64,000 nt of DNA from Luzula sylvatica (Eukaryota; Streptophyta; Magnoliopsida; Poales; Juncaceae), in the NCBI GenBank assembly GCA_946800325.1, contig OX326956.1, positions 10,395,167-10,459,166 of the forward strand, written 5' to 3'. The notes under the pieces are model-generated. The model ran no database searches. It worked only from the letters and a program-made list of their open reading frames with translations, and was not told the origin of the DNA. Shown here one piece after another: positions 39,566 to 48,544 of the stretch (within the stretch, counting starts at the first letter, position 1; each line of letters begins with the position of its first letter). Position numbers and translations under genes: made by a program.

Positions 39566-39650
39566 CTCCTCGCACGTCTGATTCGAGTTCGAATCTGGTT
39601 TAGGGCATAATTGTTTAATCCGATTTTTCCGTGTTAGAGATCCCCAAGTG
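39566..39650 (+). mobile_element. Possible tRNA-derived SINE remnant split by the MITE
   Basis: Right of the DNA transposon stands CTCCTCGCACGTCTGATTCG followed by GAGTTCGAATCTGG, which resembles the B box of a tRNA-like RNA polymerase III promoter (GGTTCGAATCC) with the CCTCGCA...TCTG context seen in plant tRNA-derived SINEs. The left half (A box region) would lie just left of 38,968 (CATTACGTTTGTTCATATG) but is degenerate. Inferred from the B-box match only. Confidence 0.3.
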
Positions 39651-40228
39651 AACTTATATTGATATACCATTCCATGTTTAGGGATCCCCAAGTTAACTCC
39701 TAACAACTAAAAATAGTTTTCTACAAAAAGTTTTATGTGTGCTTTATCAAACAATTCAACTCCAAAATATTTATTAAAATAAATTACGAATTTTTTACAC
39801 ATCTTACAATGGGAAAAAAAACGCATGCATTAATAAAAAGAAATACCATCAATATGTTTGAAAATATCATTTGTTTTTTCTTATTGTATTTTCTACACAC
39901 AAAAAATTATCTTGCGTTAATAGAGACATTATAAAAAAAAATTAAATATGTTTAGAAACATCACCTAGTCTTGATTTATTTTGTAAAAATACAACAAACT
40001 CTTCTGCCAATAGAAAAATTAAATACCTTAAATATGTTTCAAAATATCATCAACTCTTAAATGTATTTTATAAAAACCAGAACTATTGCGATAACAAAAA
40101 CTAATATGAATACAATAAATATTTTGAAAAGATTTTGTTTGTCTATGCATTAATATATTATATAAAAAAACATTTAGTGAGATATTACTATTTTTTTATT
40201 GTTCCTTCCCCTCACCCACCCCCAACCC

Positions 40229-40229
<1 letters not shown>
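39651..40229. repeat. AT-rich DNA with a degenerate ~85-95-bp direct repeat
   Basis: The phrase AATATGTTTGAAAATATCAT recurs in altered form near 39,851, 39,948 and 40,037 (AATATGTTTAGAAACATCAC, ATATGTTTCAAAATATCAT), each followed by a TTGTATTTT/TTATTTTGTAAAAA segment. Three decayed tandem copies are likely. No coding potential is seen. Confidence 0.45.
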
Positions 40230-40272
<43 letters not shown>

Positions 40273-40299
40273 CCCACACCCACCCACACACACACACAC

Positions 40300-40361
<62 letters not shown>
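40230..40361. repeat. Compound microsatellite: poly-C, (CA)n, (TA)n
   Basis: About 40 C (40,230-40,269), then CCCACAC-rich sequence, (CA)n at 40,284-40,302 and (TA)n at 40,304-40,361. Frames across it encode only poly-proline and Ile-Tyr runs and are not genes. The lengths are likely to be unreliable in the assembly. Confidence 0.95.
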
Positions 40362-40365
<4 letters not shown>

Positions 40366-40734
40366 TCTCTTTACATCCTCCGTTATGTCTTATCTACCCT
40401 CAAACAAAAAGTGAGTTTAATGAAGAAGAAAAAATAACATAAGCAAATAAATCAAAATATGTGTTGATTTATTTTCTTATGTTGGCTCAGATATATTTTC
40501 ATTTATTCTATCTTTCGATTCTCAAATCAAGCAAAGTCTAGTTTTCTTATTACAATTATAACAAATAAATAAAAATATTTGCTGGTTTATTTGATTAGTT
40601 CTGCTCAAATATAATGTAATCAACGACAAGTGGAATTAGGTGGACTACGAGAAGTTATAACTAGAAAATCATAGATTCGGTATCCATCCATATGAAATGT
40701 TTTCGTTCATTTGATTATAAACAGACTTGTATTA

Positions 40735-40947
40735 TTATTTACTCATTTTAGGTCATTGTCATTTTTAAAAAAATTGATATATTTTTATTGGTTGTACATG
40801 TAGCATTCATCATGATCATAAATAAATTGTGAAAATCCCACAAAATCGACGATCCAAAAAATACCACACAAGAAAGCACCACAGAAATAAAATTATTGTG
40901 AAAGTTTAGAGTTTGGGGTCGAATTGTCTTTATTATATTTGGGATCA

Positions 40948-40989
<42 letters not shown>

Positions 40990-41429
40990 CATAAGTGTTC
41001 TTCAAACAATCGTCCACACACTTCATCCCTGTCACTACCTTCAACAATATCTTTAACTGTCAATGGGTCGATAGCCTAGTTGGTTGAGTGTGAAACACAA
41101 AAATTCATATGTTATGAGAGATTGTGGGTTCTATTTTCATTGGCATCAAAAAATTAAGTATCAATAACGAAAACGATCGGTTCTTGGATACTATTCAAAA
41201 AAAAAAACATTATCTTTAACTATTAAAAAAAATGTTAAATATGCAGTCAAAACAAAAAAAATAAAAAAACTAAGTAAGTTTTGATGTTTTTTTTGTCTTC
41301 AAATTGTAGTTTAAGAAGTACTAATAATATTGTATGCCAGTCTATAAAATTACATATTAGTTTTCTAGTGTTTGATGTTTTGTATACACATTTGTTACTT
41401 CATATGAAATGAGTAACAATTGAATAAAA
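40735..41429 (+). repeat. Duplicated segment, copy A (contains a SINE)
   Basis: This stretch matches 44,406-44,904 nearly base for base, with scattered substitutions and small indels. Shared landmarks are ACTCATTTTAGGTCATTGTC, GGTTGTACATGTAGCATTC, GTTTGGGGTCGAATTGTC, a (TC)n tract and AAGAAGTACTAATAATATTG. Copy A differs by a longer (TC)n (40,951-40,986) and by a 147-bp SINE absent from copy B. No protein-coding frame is recognised; the segment may be a fragment of an unknown transposon. Confidence 0.88.
41064..41210 (+). mobile_element. tRNA-derived SINE, copy 1
   Basis: It starts GGGTCGATAGCCTAGTTGG, an A box (TRGCNNAGYNGG), and has a weaker B-box-like GTGGGTTCTATTTTC 55 bp on, then a tail of A residues. 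It is flanked by TATCTTTAACTGTCAA (41,048-41,063) and TATCTTTAACTATTAA (41,211-41,226), a 16-bp target duplication matching at 14 positions. The paralogous segment at ~44,689-44,706 shows the unoccupied site. No protein is encoded; mobilisation would depend on LINE machinery elsewhere. Confidence 0.82.
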
Positions 41430-41709
41430 TAGCTTCTATCTAACATAAACCTAACTAACATACATATGTCATTAATTAAAGATAATGTGATCCTCTAAAC
41501 ATTTTCAAAATTGATCGTAAAATAATGAACACATAAATTTTACTAATATACTATACTAATACAAAATAATTAATTAATAATATATTTTTATTCACGTATC
41601 AGAATTTAATAATTAAAATAATTATGCTGATATAAACTAGGATATTTTTCAAAAATAGATGAAGACTAAATCCGGGTTTAATTTTCAATATCTATTTTCA
41701 ACTATTAAT

Positions 41710-41835
41710 AAAACGAGTAAATGGAGAAAGATAGGTGGTCATTCATTTATTGGTCTCGATATAACTTGAACATACAATCTCTCACAACATATGATTTATT
41801 GTGTCTCGCACCAACCAATCTATGAGCTCACGGAC
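41710..41835 (-). mobile_element. tRNA-derived SINE, copy 2, minus strand
   Basis: Read on the minus strand it parallels copy 1: GCTCATAGATTGGTTGGTG (A box), then CATATGTTGTGAGAGATTGT, then ATGTTCAAGTTATATCG (B box). The direct repeat ATTTTCAACTATTAAT is exact at 41,694-41,709 and 41,836-41,851, a perfect 16-bp target duplication. Copies 1 and 2 share the CATATGTTRTGAGAGATTGT core but have different 3' parts, so they may be related subfamilies. Confidence 0.8.
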
Positions 41836-41851
41836 ATTTTCAACTATTAAT

Positions 41852-42286
41852 GAATTATTAACGAGTGCTTGTTTCGTAAATTTCAAAATAGAATGATTGC
41901 TTAGTAAAAGAGTTGCATGATTCAAATTATTTATACGGTCACAAAAAATTTCATTGGATCGGATTCTCCAAAAAAACAAATTGCATGTATAATGAAAATG
42001 GACATGTGTGATGTGTGTCTACGTAATAAATATAAACAAATTTAACAAAAATTACGAAAGAACTGAACACAACAGATACGATAAAATAATTTCATTAAAT
42101 CCCTTTAATCCTTCATTACATCAATAGAAAATTAACATAAGTAGAAAAAATTGATATACTTAGAGACCCAAGTTAGCGCATTTGGCACAAAAGAGCTACC
42201 AACGGTTAGAACAAAACCGAAATAAAATGAAAAATCAGAAAGGGAAATTAAATTGAAAATCACATGATTGTGCTCCGACCAACTAA
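41852..42286. other. 3' flank of the PMEI-like gene
   Basis: AT-rich sequence downstream of the minus-strand gene. It probably contains the 3' untranslated region next to the stop codon at 42,287. No other gene or repeat is seen. Confidence 0.5.
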
Positions 42287-42977
42287 TTAAGTAGCGGCAT
42301 CGGCAATTTCGGAACACGCTTTAATGGCGATCTTGGACATCTTGATAAATTTGTCGAGAAGGTTCTCAAACACCACCTTCATGTCAGCTTTTGTCTGCTT
42401 GCAACTCACATTACATTTTACAGCACTTTCTGTTGCTGAGTTCAGCGACCTTTGAACCGATTTTAGCTCGACAACCGTCAACTTCGTTTTTCCGTTCATC
42501 AGCTATTTGTCATAAAAATGCGAAATGAAATTAAGAAATGTGATATAATAATAGTGCAAGAATGTGTACTACCTGAATGCAAAATCCAAGTTCTTTAACT
42601 GCAACTTGCATTGTGACATTGCATGTGTCAATGCACTCGATCATGGCATGGCGGTTAATCGGGTCACCGATAACGCTTGACATGAAGTACAACACGTTGA
42701 CACCAGCCTCTTTGGCTGCGCCGAGAGATGCTTGAGCGAGGGCAATCGTGTTAGGATTGGTCATGGTTTCCTTAGCAATTTTATGTGCCGCGGTAACTTC
42801 ACCGACATTTGGAAGGGCTGAGGTGCATTTTGTCGGATCAGAGTATCCTGTGCACGAGTCGCCGGGAAGGGCACCTTCAATAGCTGTATGGACCAATCTC
42901 GGATCGATGAAGGTTGCCAATGTAAGAGAGAACAAGAAGAGTGTGAAGAGGAGTGAGAAGGTTTTTGTGGATGCCAT
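42287..42977 (-). CDS. PMEI / invertase-inhibitor-like secreted protein, two exons
   Basis: Exon 1 is 42,573-42,977 and exon 2 is 42,287-42,502, separated by a 70-bp phase-0 intron with CAG|GTAGTA donor and AAATAG acceptor. They encode 206 residues. Residues 1-22 form a hydrophobic signal peptide (MASTKTFSLLFTLFLFSLTL). The mature part is mostly helical with C-x8-C near the N terminus (C42, C51), a motif seen in the plant invertase/pectin methylesterase inhibitor domain (PF04043). The helical segment AMIECIDTCNVTMQVAVKEL and the SVQRSLNSATESAV segment match the family layout of a four-helix bundle. Extra cysteines (ECIDTC, KCNVSC) are unusual. Such proteins act in the cell wall or vacuole, blocking pectin methylesterase or acid invertase; which target applies here cannot be told. 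The start is chosen because the signal peptide follows directly and a TATA box lies ~105 bp upstream. Confidence 0.75.
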
Positions 42978-43005
42978 TGTTGTGTTATTGTTGTCTTGTG
43001 TGATT

Positions 43006-43293
43006 GAGTTAGGGAAATTGGAATCAGAGAGAGAATGATATAATTAGAAGAATGCAATTAAGACTGAATTGTTTATTTGATGTATTTATACTATTGAAGG
43101 GTCCTAAATTTGCATGGTTAATTTTAAATCGTGTCTATCATTGGAATTCATTACCGGGTCCAAAAATCAGGTCAAAAGTGAGTTAGGGAATTGGAATCAG
43201 AGAGAGAATGCTATAATTAGAAGAATGCAATTTAAGACTGAATTGTTTATTGAAGGGTCCTGATTTGCATGGTTAATTTTAAATCGTGTCTAT
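43006..43293. repeat. Direct duplication of the PMEI-like gene promoter
   Basis: Unit 1 (43,006-43,139) and unit 2 (43,180-43,293) share GAGTTAGGGAAATTGGAATC, AGAATGCAATTTAAGACTG, TTGCATGGTTAATTTTAAAT and CGTGTCTAT. Unit 2 lacks the ~20-bp TTTGATGTATTTATACTA part, so the TATA element exists only in the gene-proximal copy. About 40 bp of unrelated sequence separates the units. Confidence 0.85.
43082..43090 (-). promoter_or_regulatory. TATA box of the PMEI-like gene
   Basis: The minus strand reads TATAAATAC about 105 bp before the ATG at 42,977, a normal spacing for a plant promoter with a short 5' untranslated region. It lies inside the proximal copy of the duplicated promoter segment; the distal copy has lost it. 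Confidence 0.6.
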
Positions 43294-43394
43294 GTTTAGA
43301 GAAGAGTGATAGGTTCAACCTTATTTGTCAGGACTATGATGTACCGATTATATTCAATTATTAGATCCTTTACAAATTGGAGATAAATAATTCA

Positions 43395-44405
43395 AATATC
43401 AATCAATAAAATCAAGTATTTTGTTCGTTTTTAACATCAATTTTGAAATTTATTAGAAAAATATGATAATCGATACTATTAGGTGTTAGAATTCATTTTT
43501 GACATTCTTTTCAACTTTTTTAAACAAAAATAATTAAAATTTGCATGTGTTTGTCTTCGATTTTGGAGTTTTGGAGTAAAACATGAAAATTGAGTATTGA
43601 TATTGTACAAAACGAACAAAATACTTAATTTTCATGTTTTCCTCAAAACAAAAGCCGAAATGAAAGACTAACACATGCGAATTTGTATTTTTTTTGTTCA
43701 AACAATTTGAAAAAAAAATGCAAAAAGTGAAGTCTACACCTTCAAAAATATAAATTATCATATTTTTCTAATAAATGTCAAAATTAATGTCTAAAACGAA
43801 CAAAATACTTAAGTTTCGTGTTTTCCTCAAAAGATCTCCAAAATTGAAGACTAACTCATGCGAATTTCTAATTTTTTGTGAAAAAAAATTGAAAAAAAAT
43901 GCAAAAATGAAGTTTAACACCTTCAAAAATATCAATTTTTTTTTTCTAAATTCCAAAATTCATGTCTAAAACGAACAAAATATTTAATTATCATGTTTTC
44001 CTCCAAAAACCTCCAAAATGATAGACTAACACATGCGAATTTCTATTTTTTTTGCTTGGACAATTTTAAATAATGCAAAAAAATGAAGTCTTAACATCTT
44101 CAAAATTTCAATTATCATATATTTCTAATAAATGTCAAAATTTATGTCTAAAATGAATAAAATACTTAATTTTCATGTTTTACTCAAAAAACTCCAAATT
44201 GAAGACTAACACATGTGAATTTCTATTTTTTTTTTCAAACAATTTGAAAAGAATGCCAAAAGTAAAGTCTAACACCTTCAAAAGTATTAGTTATCATATT
44301 TTTCAAATGAATGTCAAAATTGATGTATAAAATGAACAAAATACTCAATTTTCATGTTTTAATCAAAAAACTTAAAAATGGAAGACCAATGCTAGCGAAT
44401 TTCTG
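43395..44405. repeat. Outlying block of satellite subfamily B with an internal inversion
   Basis: From about 43,395 to 43,604 the satellite is reverse (ATTTGCATGTGTTTGTCTTC, AAAACATGAAAATTGAGTA). From 43,605 to 44,405 it is forward (ACAAAACGAACAAAATACTT, GACTAACACATGCGAATTT), about 4-5 monomers. It is subfamily B, as at 36,631-38,560, 5 kb away across unrelated sequence. It directly abuts duplicated segment copy B. Short open frames on both strands are satellite translations. Confidence 0.9.
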
Positions 44406-44904
44406 TTATTTACTCATTTTAGGTCATTGTCATTTTTAAAAAATTGATATATTTTTATTGGTTGTACATGTAGCATTCATCATGATCATAAATAAATTGT
44501 GAATCCCACAAAATTGACGATCCAAAAAATACAACACAAGAAAGCACCACAGAAATAAAATAATTCTGAAATTTAGAGTTTGGGGTCGAATTGTCTTTAC
44601 CATATTTGGGATCAAGATCTCTCTCTCTCTCTCAAGTGTTCTTCAAACAATCGTCCACACACTTCATCCCTCTCCCTACCTTCAACATGATCTTTAACTA
44701 TTAAAGAAAATGTTAACTATGCTGTCAAAATAAAAATAAAAAAAACTAAGAAAGTTTTGATGTTTTTTTTTCATCAAATTGTAGTTTAAGAAGTACTAAT
44801 AATATTGTATGCCAGTCTATAAAATTACATATTAGTTTGCTAGTGTTTGATGTTGTGTATACACATTTGTTACTTCATACAAAATGAGTAACAATTGATT
44901 AAAA
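44406..44904 (+). repeat. Duplicated segment, copy B (SINE-free)
   Basis: Counterpart of 40,735-41,429. It has a shorter (TC)n tract (~44,619-44,633). At the position where copy A holds a SINE it reads ATGATCTTTAACTATTAAAG, a single uninterrupted target. Copy B ends exactly at the 3' terminus of the first Helitron (44,905). Confidence 0.88.
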
Positions 44905-45672
44905 CTAGCTTTATCCGCGCGCAATTGTGCGGGATGTTTTTTATATAATTATTTAAATAGAATTAACGCGTGTGCGAATTAACGCACATGCGTTTGAACT
45001 AAATTAATCTAATCACGACATATTTACAAATATCATGATGTCAACAGATGTATGAGGTTCACGAAATTAGTCTATCACGAATATTATTTTCTAATATAAT
45101 TTGTATAAATAGCATTTGCTCAGGTGCTTCTAAATTCGATTAATATAATCATGACATATTCACAAATTTTAATATGTATGTAAAATAGGAAACAAAGACC
45201 AAATGTAAAATAAGAAAATGTAAAAAAAACCGAAATGTAAATAAAAAGGACCAAAATGTAGATTAAAACTAAAAAGGACCAACATATAAATTAAAAGGAC
45301 CGAAATATAAATTAAAATGTAAAAAAGGACTGAAATGTAAATAAAAAAGGACCTAAATGTTAATTAAAAGGATCAAAATATAAACTTAAATTAAAAAGGA
45401 CCAAAATATAAATAAAAAGGACCAAAATATAAATTCAAAAATGTAAAAAAGGACCGAAATGTAAATAAGAGAGGATCAAAATATAAATAAAAAGGACCAA
45501 AATATAATTTTTTAAACTACAAAGGACAAAAATGTAAATAAAAAGGACCGAAATGTAATTTTTAAACTAAAAAGGATCAAAATGTAAATTTAAAAATATT
45601 TTTTTTACAAAAAAACCCTTGATGACGTGGCCTCATGTATGAGCTCCATTTCTTCCAACTTTATACATAAGT
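44905..45672 (-). mobile_element. Non-autonomous Helitron 1
   Basis: On the minus strand the element ends with a GC-rich near-palindrome (CCCGCACAATTGCGCGCGG, imperfect here) followed after a few bases by CTAG and then T, the Helitron 3' signature (hairpin + CTRR|T). The 5' end on the minus strand starts near CTTATGTATAAAGTTGGAAG. The interior carries a minisatellite of ~19-20 bp (AAAAGGACCAAAATGTAAAT and variants) from about 45,200 to 45,595. No Rep/helicase frame exists, so replication would need an autonomous relative. Confidence 0.75.
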
Positions 45673-45673
45673 A

Positions 45674-46424
45674 CTAGCTTTGTGCCCGCGCAATTGTGCG
45701 GGATGTTTTTTATATAATTATTTAAATAGAATTAACACGCATGCGTTTGAACTAAATAAATCTAATCATGATATATTAACAAATATCATGATGTCAATAG
45801 ATGCATAATGTTCATGAAATTAGTCTATCGCGGATATTATTTTCTAATATAATTTGTATAAATAGCATTTGCCTAGGTGCTTCTAAAATCGATTAATATA
45901 ATCATGACATATTCGCAAATTTTAATATGTATGCAAAATAGGAAACAAAGACCAAATGTAAAATAAGGAAAAATGATCAAAATTTAAAAAAAGACCTAAA
46001 TGTAAATAAAAAGGACCAAAATGTTAAAAAAAGGACCAAATGTAAATTAGAACTAAAAAGGACCAAAATATAGATAAACTGGACCAGAATATAAATAAAA
46101 AATATAAAAAAGGACAGAAATGTAAATAAGAAAGGACCAAAATGTTAATAAAAAGGACCAAAATGTAAATTAAAACAAAAAAGGACCAAAATGTAAATAA
46201 AAAGGACCAAAATATAAATTCAAAAATGTAAAAAAGGACCGAAATGTAAATAAAAAGCACCGAATTGTAAATAAAAAGGACCAAAATATAAATTAAAACT
46301 AAAAAGGACCAAAATATAAATTAAAAGGAGCAAAATGTAAATTAAAAAATATTTTTGTACACAAAAGCCCTTGATGGCGTGGAGACATAGAATTGCAAGA
46401 ATTTTCTCTACTTTATACATAAGA
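45674..46424 (-). mobile_element. Non-autonomous Helitron 2, head-to-tail with Helitron 1
   Basis: Same structure as its neighbour. The minus strand starts A|TCTTATGTATAAAG at 46,424 and ends with hairpin CCCGCACAATTGCGCGGGC, CACAAAG and CTAG|T at 45,674, so the ends fit Helitron insertion between A and T without target duplication. The GGACCAAAATGTAAAT minisatellite fills ~45,980-46,345. The first ~300 bp beside the 3' end are close to Helitron 1 (e.g. TTTTTATATAATTATTTAAA), with a deletion of the GTGTGCGAATTAACG segment. The minus-strand frames over the minisatellite encode repetitive Phe/Leu/Ile and are not genes. Confidence 0.8.
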
Positions 46425-46433
46425 TAAAAGTAA

Positions 46434-46755
46434 TGCCTAAAACATGAAATAAATTATCAACGGTCATAATCAAAATATTGAAAATGACGAAATTACCCCT
46501 CAATGAATGTAGCTGAGTATTGTGGCCATTTTGAAGTAGTCTTCCGGGTATAATACTGATCTCCACCTCGTCGCACTCAAAAACAATTCCATTCTGCCCA
46601 AAACGCGAAAGAAATTATCAACATTTAGAATCAAAATATTGTAAATGACGAAAATACTCCTCGCGGAATGCAACTGAGTATCGTGGACATTTTTATGTAG
46701 TCTTGTGGGTTTAATTTTGCTCTCCATCTCCCTCGCACTCAAAACCATTCCATTG
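46434..46755. repeat. Tandem duplication, 2 x 161 bp
   Basis: Unit 1 starts TGCCTAAAACATGAAATAAA at 46,434 and unit 2 TGCCCAAAACGCGAAAGAAA at 46,595. Both contain TTATCAAC, AATGACGAAA, ACTGAGTATYGTGG and TCGCACTCAAAA, and a third start (TGCCTGAACGAACACG) follows at 46,756. Divergence is substantial, so the duplication is old. No function is recognised. Confidence 0.8.
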
Positions 46756-46792
46756 TGCCTGAACGAACACGTTTTGGTTGCACCAATCATAA

Positions 46793-47540
46793 CACTACAA
46801 CAATGCCAGGGTTTGAATGCATTTATATATGCTGCTAAATGCATGTTTTAATGCTGTCTCGCCCATTTGGCAGCATTAGGCGGAAATGCTCTCCGGGGTG
46901 GTGTCCTCTAAAGTTATGAGAGCATTTTTCAAAATGCTAAGTAATTGTTAACTCAATAGCATATATTAATGTCGCCAATGATAATATAACATCGAGAGCA
47001 TTTATTAATGTCGTCATTTGTTAAAACAAATTGCATTTACAAATGCTACAATATGTTTAGACAACATTTTTGAAGTGGACCGGAAATATCAAATGCTTGG
47101 CATTTGCATATGCATTGAATTGTGACAAGTAAAAGCATTTTCAAATGCTTGGACTACAAATAACAACATGTCGTAATGCTATAAATATGGTATTTGGCGG
47201 CATTTATAAAGTGCTTGGATAATATACGAGAGCATTTATAAATGTCATTGTCAGTTCAAAAAGTGTATTTACGAATGCTACAATATGTTTAAACATCATT
47301 TTTGAAGTCTACGGAATTTACTTAAAGACATCATTTACGAATGCGTTTAAATTATGACAAATAAAAGCATTAATGAATGCATGGATTATTAACAACAACA
47401 TGTTATAATGCCATGATTATACTTATTGCCGACATTTGAAAAATGCTTTGATAGAATAAAACAACAGCATTTCAAAACGCATGGATTGTATAAATCAACG
47501 ACATTTTAAAATGCATCCAATATTCAATTGCCAACATTTA
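46793..47540 (+). mobile_element. CACTA-type transposon terminus with sub-terminal repeats
   Basis: Starts CACTACAACAATGCCAGGG, the canonical CACTA end (CACTACAAnAA). It is followed by ~700 bp densely packed with short motifs of the form GCATTTnnnAAATGC in both orientations (for example GCATTTACAAATGCT, AGCATTTTCAAATGCTTGG, GAGCATTTATAAATGTC). Such repeats are the transposase-binding sub-terminal regions of plant En/Spm elements. The matching TTGTAGTG end was not found in the window, so the right boundary is unknown and the element may extend through the gene fragments to its right. Confidence 0.65.
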
Positions 47541-48010
47541 GAGGAATCATATAAATTTATAATTCTAAAATTATTCCAAAATAAAAATACTATATTGAAA
47601 TATAAAATTCAATTTCATTTAGTACTAAATCCAATTACTATCATACAAATATTCATCAACAATTACAAAATTAAATATAAAAAATGAACATCAAAACTAA
47701 CCTATAAATATATACTACATTTGTACCATTATAATTACATATATAATTTTCTTGCGAAACAAATATTCAAAATAATCCTTCCCATAACTTGAACAACCCT
47801 TCAACACCTTGCACATCTCCATGTCAAATGTACCGGTATATAACGACCAACTATTCCAACCAAGTATATCAAGATCTAGTACGGCTGGAAATTTCTGCTT
47901 GGTTCGTACCGATAACTTTCATGCATATTTGCTGAAAAAGAACACAACAAAATGAGAAGAGTTTTTATAGGATTTGAATGAAATAATTATGATATTAAAA
48001 TATTTTGAGC
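47541..48010. other. AT-rich spacer
   Basis: AT-rich sequence after the sub-terminal repeats. No coding frame, RNA gene or repeat is recognised. Confidence 0.4.
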
Positions 48011-48320
48011 ATTACATACCCTTCTATCACTACATTTTCATGCCAAAAACCAAGCTTCACAAAATAATCCAAGAAAATTATATGCTTTGCGTGAAAAATG
48101 CTTGCCCTGAAGTAAAAATAATTCATTCACAAGATAAATCATGAGAACAACACATCTATACTTCATTTGGGCCTCTTTTATTACCTTAGAAAAGCTTGTC
48201 TTTAAAACTAAAAAAAAATACAAATTGATTTGTTTTTTAAGACAATATATTACCATCAGAAGGAGAACACACCTTTCTTCTAGTAGTAGGATTAATTTTT
48301 CTTGCTGAAAAAAATAGTCA
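48010..48320 (-). pseudogene. Unidentified exon-like segments, minus strand
   Basis: On the minus strand there is a pyrimidine-rich acceptor (TTTTTTTCAG) at ~48,304 followed by CAAGAAAAATTAATCC. A second possible acceptor (TTTTACTTCAG) lies at ~48,110 before an ~80-bp segment open in one frame (residues like FVKLGFWHENVVIEG) ending at a GTATGTAAT donor near 48,022. Frames could not be joined across the segments. These may be further captured exons downstream of the Mo25 fragment, or chance. Confidence 0.25.
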
Positions 48321-48544
48321 AAACAACAAAGAATTATGTTTACAATTTTTATTAAAACCGCACAATAGTGACAAAAAATTGAACCTCGTAACTAAAAAAT
48401 GAAAAACGACCTAATTGTTGAGTGTGGAGTTTTGACACTACATATTGCTCACGTGGAAGGGCATTTTGGTAATTTATCCATACTTCAGGGGTATTTTTGC
48501 TATTAATTTTGAGAACCTGTTGCAGACGTCGCGGAGAAAAATTC

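Noticed and set aside
40135..40437. Poly-proline / Ile-Tyr repeat frame
   Set aside because: Translation of the poly-C, (CA)n and (TA)n microsatellite.
40748..41047. 99-codon minus frame with an Arg-Glu repeat
   Set aside because: The RE repeat is the (TC)n microsatellite. The frame is broken in the paralogous copy B.
41064..41210. A functional tRNA gene
   Set aside because: The A box is good but the B box is weak, no cloverleaf or anticodon stem can be drawn, and the A tail and target duplications mark it as a SINE.
42748..43057. Plus-strand 96-codon and alternative minus-strand 98-codon frames over the PMEI-like gene
   Set aside because: Shadows of exon 1. Only the 42,977 start gives a signal peptide and a frame that continues across a proper intron.
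46024..46420. Minus-strand hydrophobic frames (Phe/Leu/Ile/Tyr-rich), possible membrane proteins
   Set aside because: They are read from the Helitron minisatellite and repeat with its ~20-bp unit.
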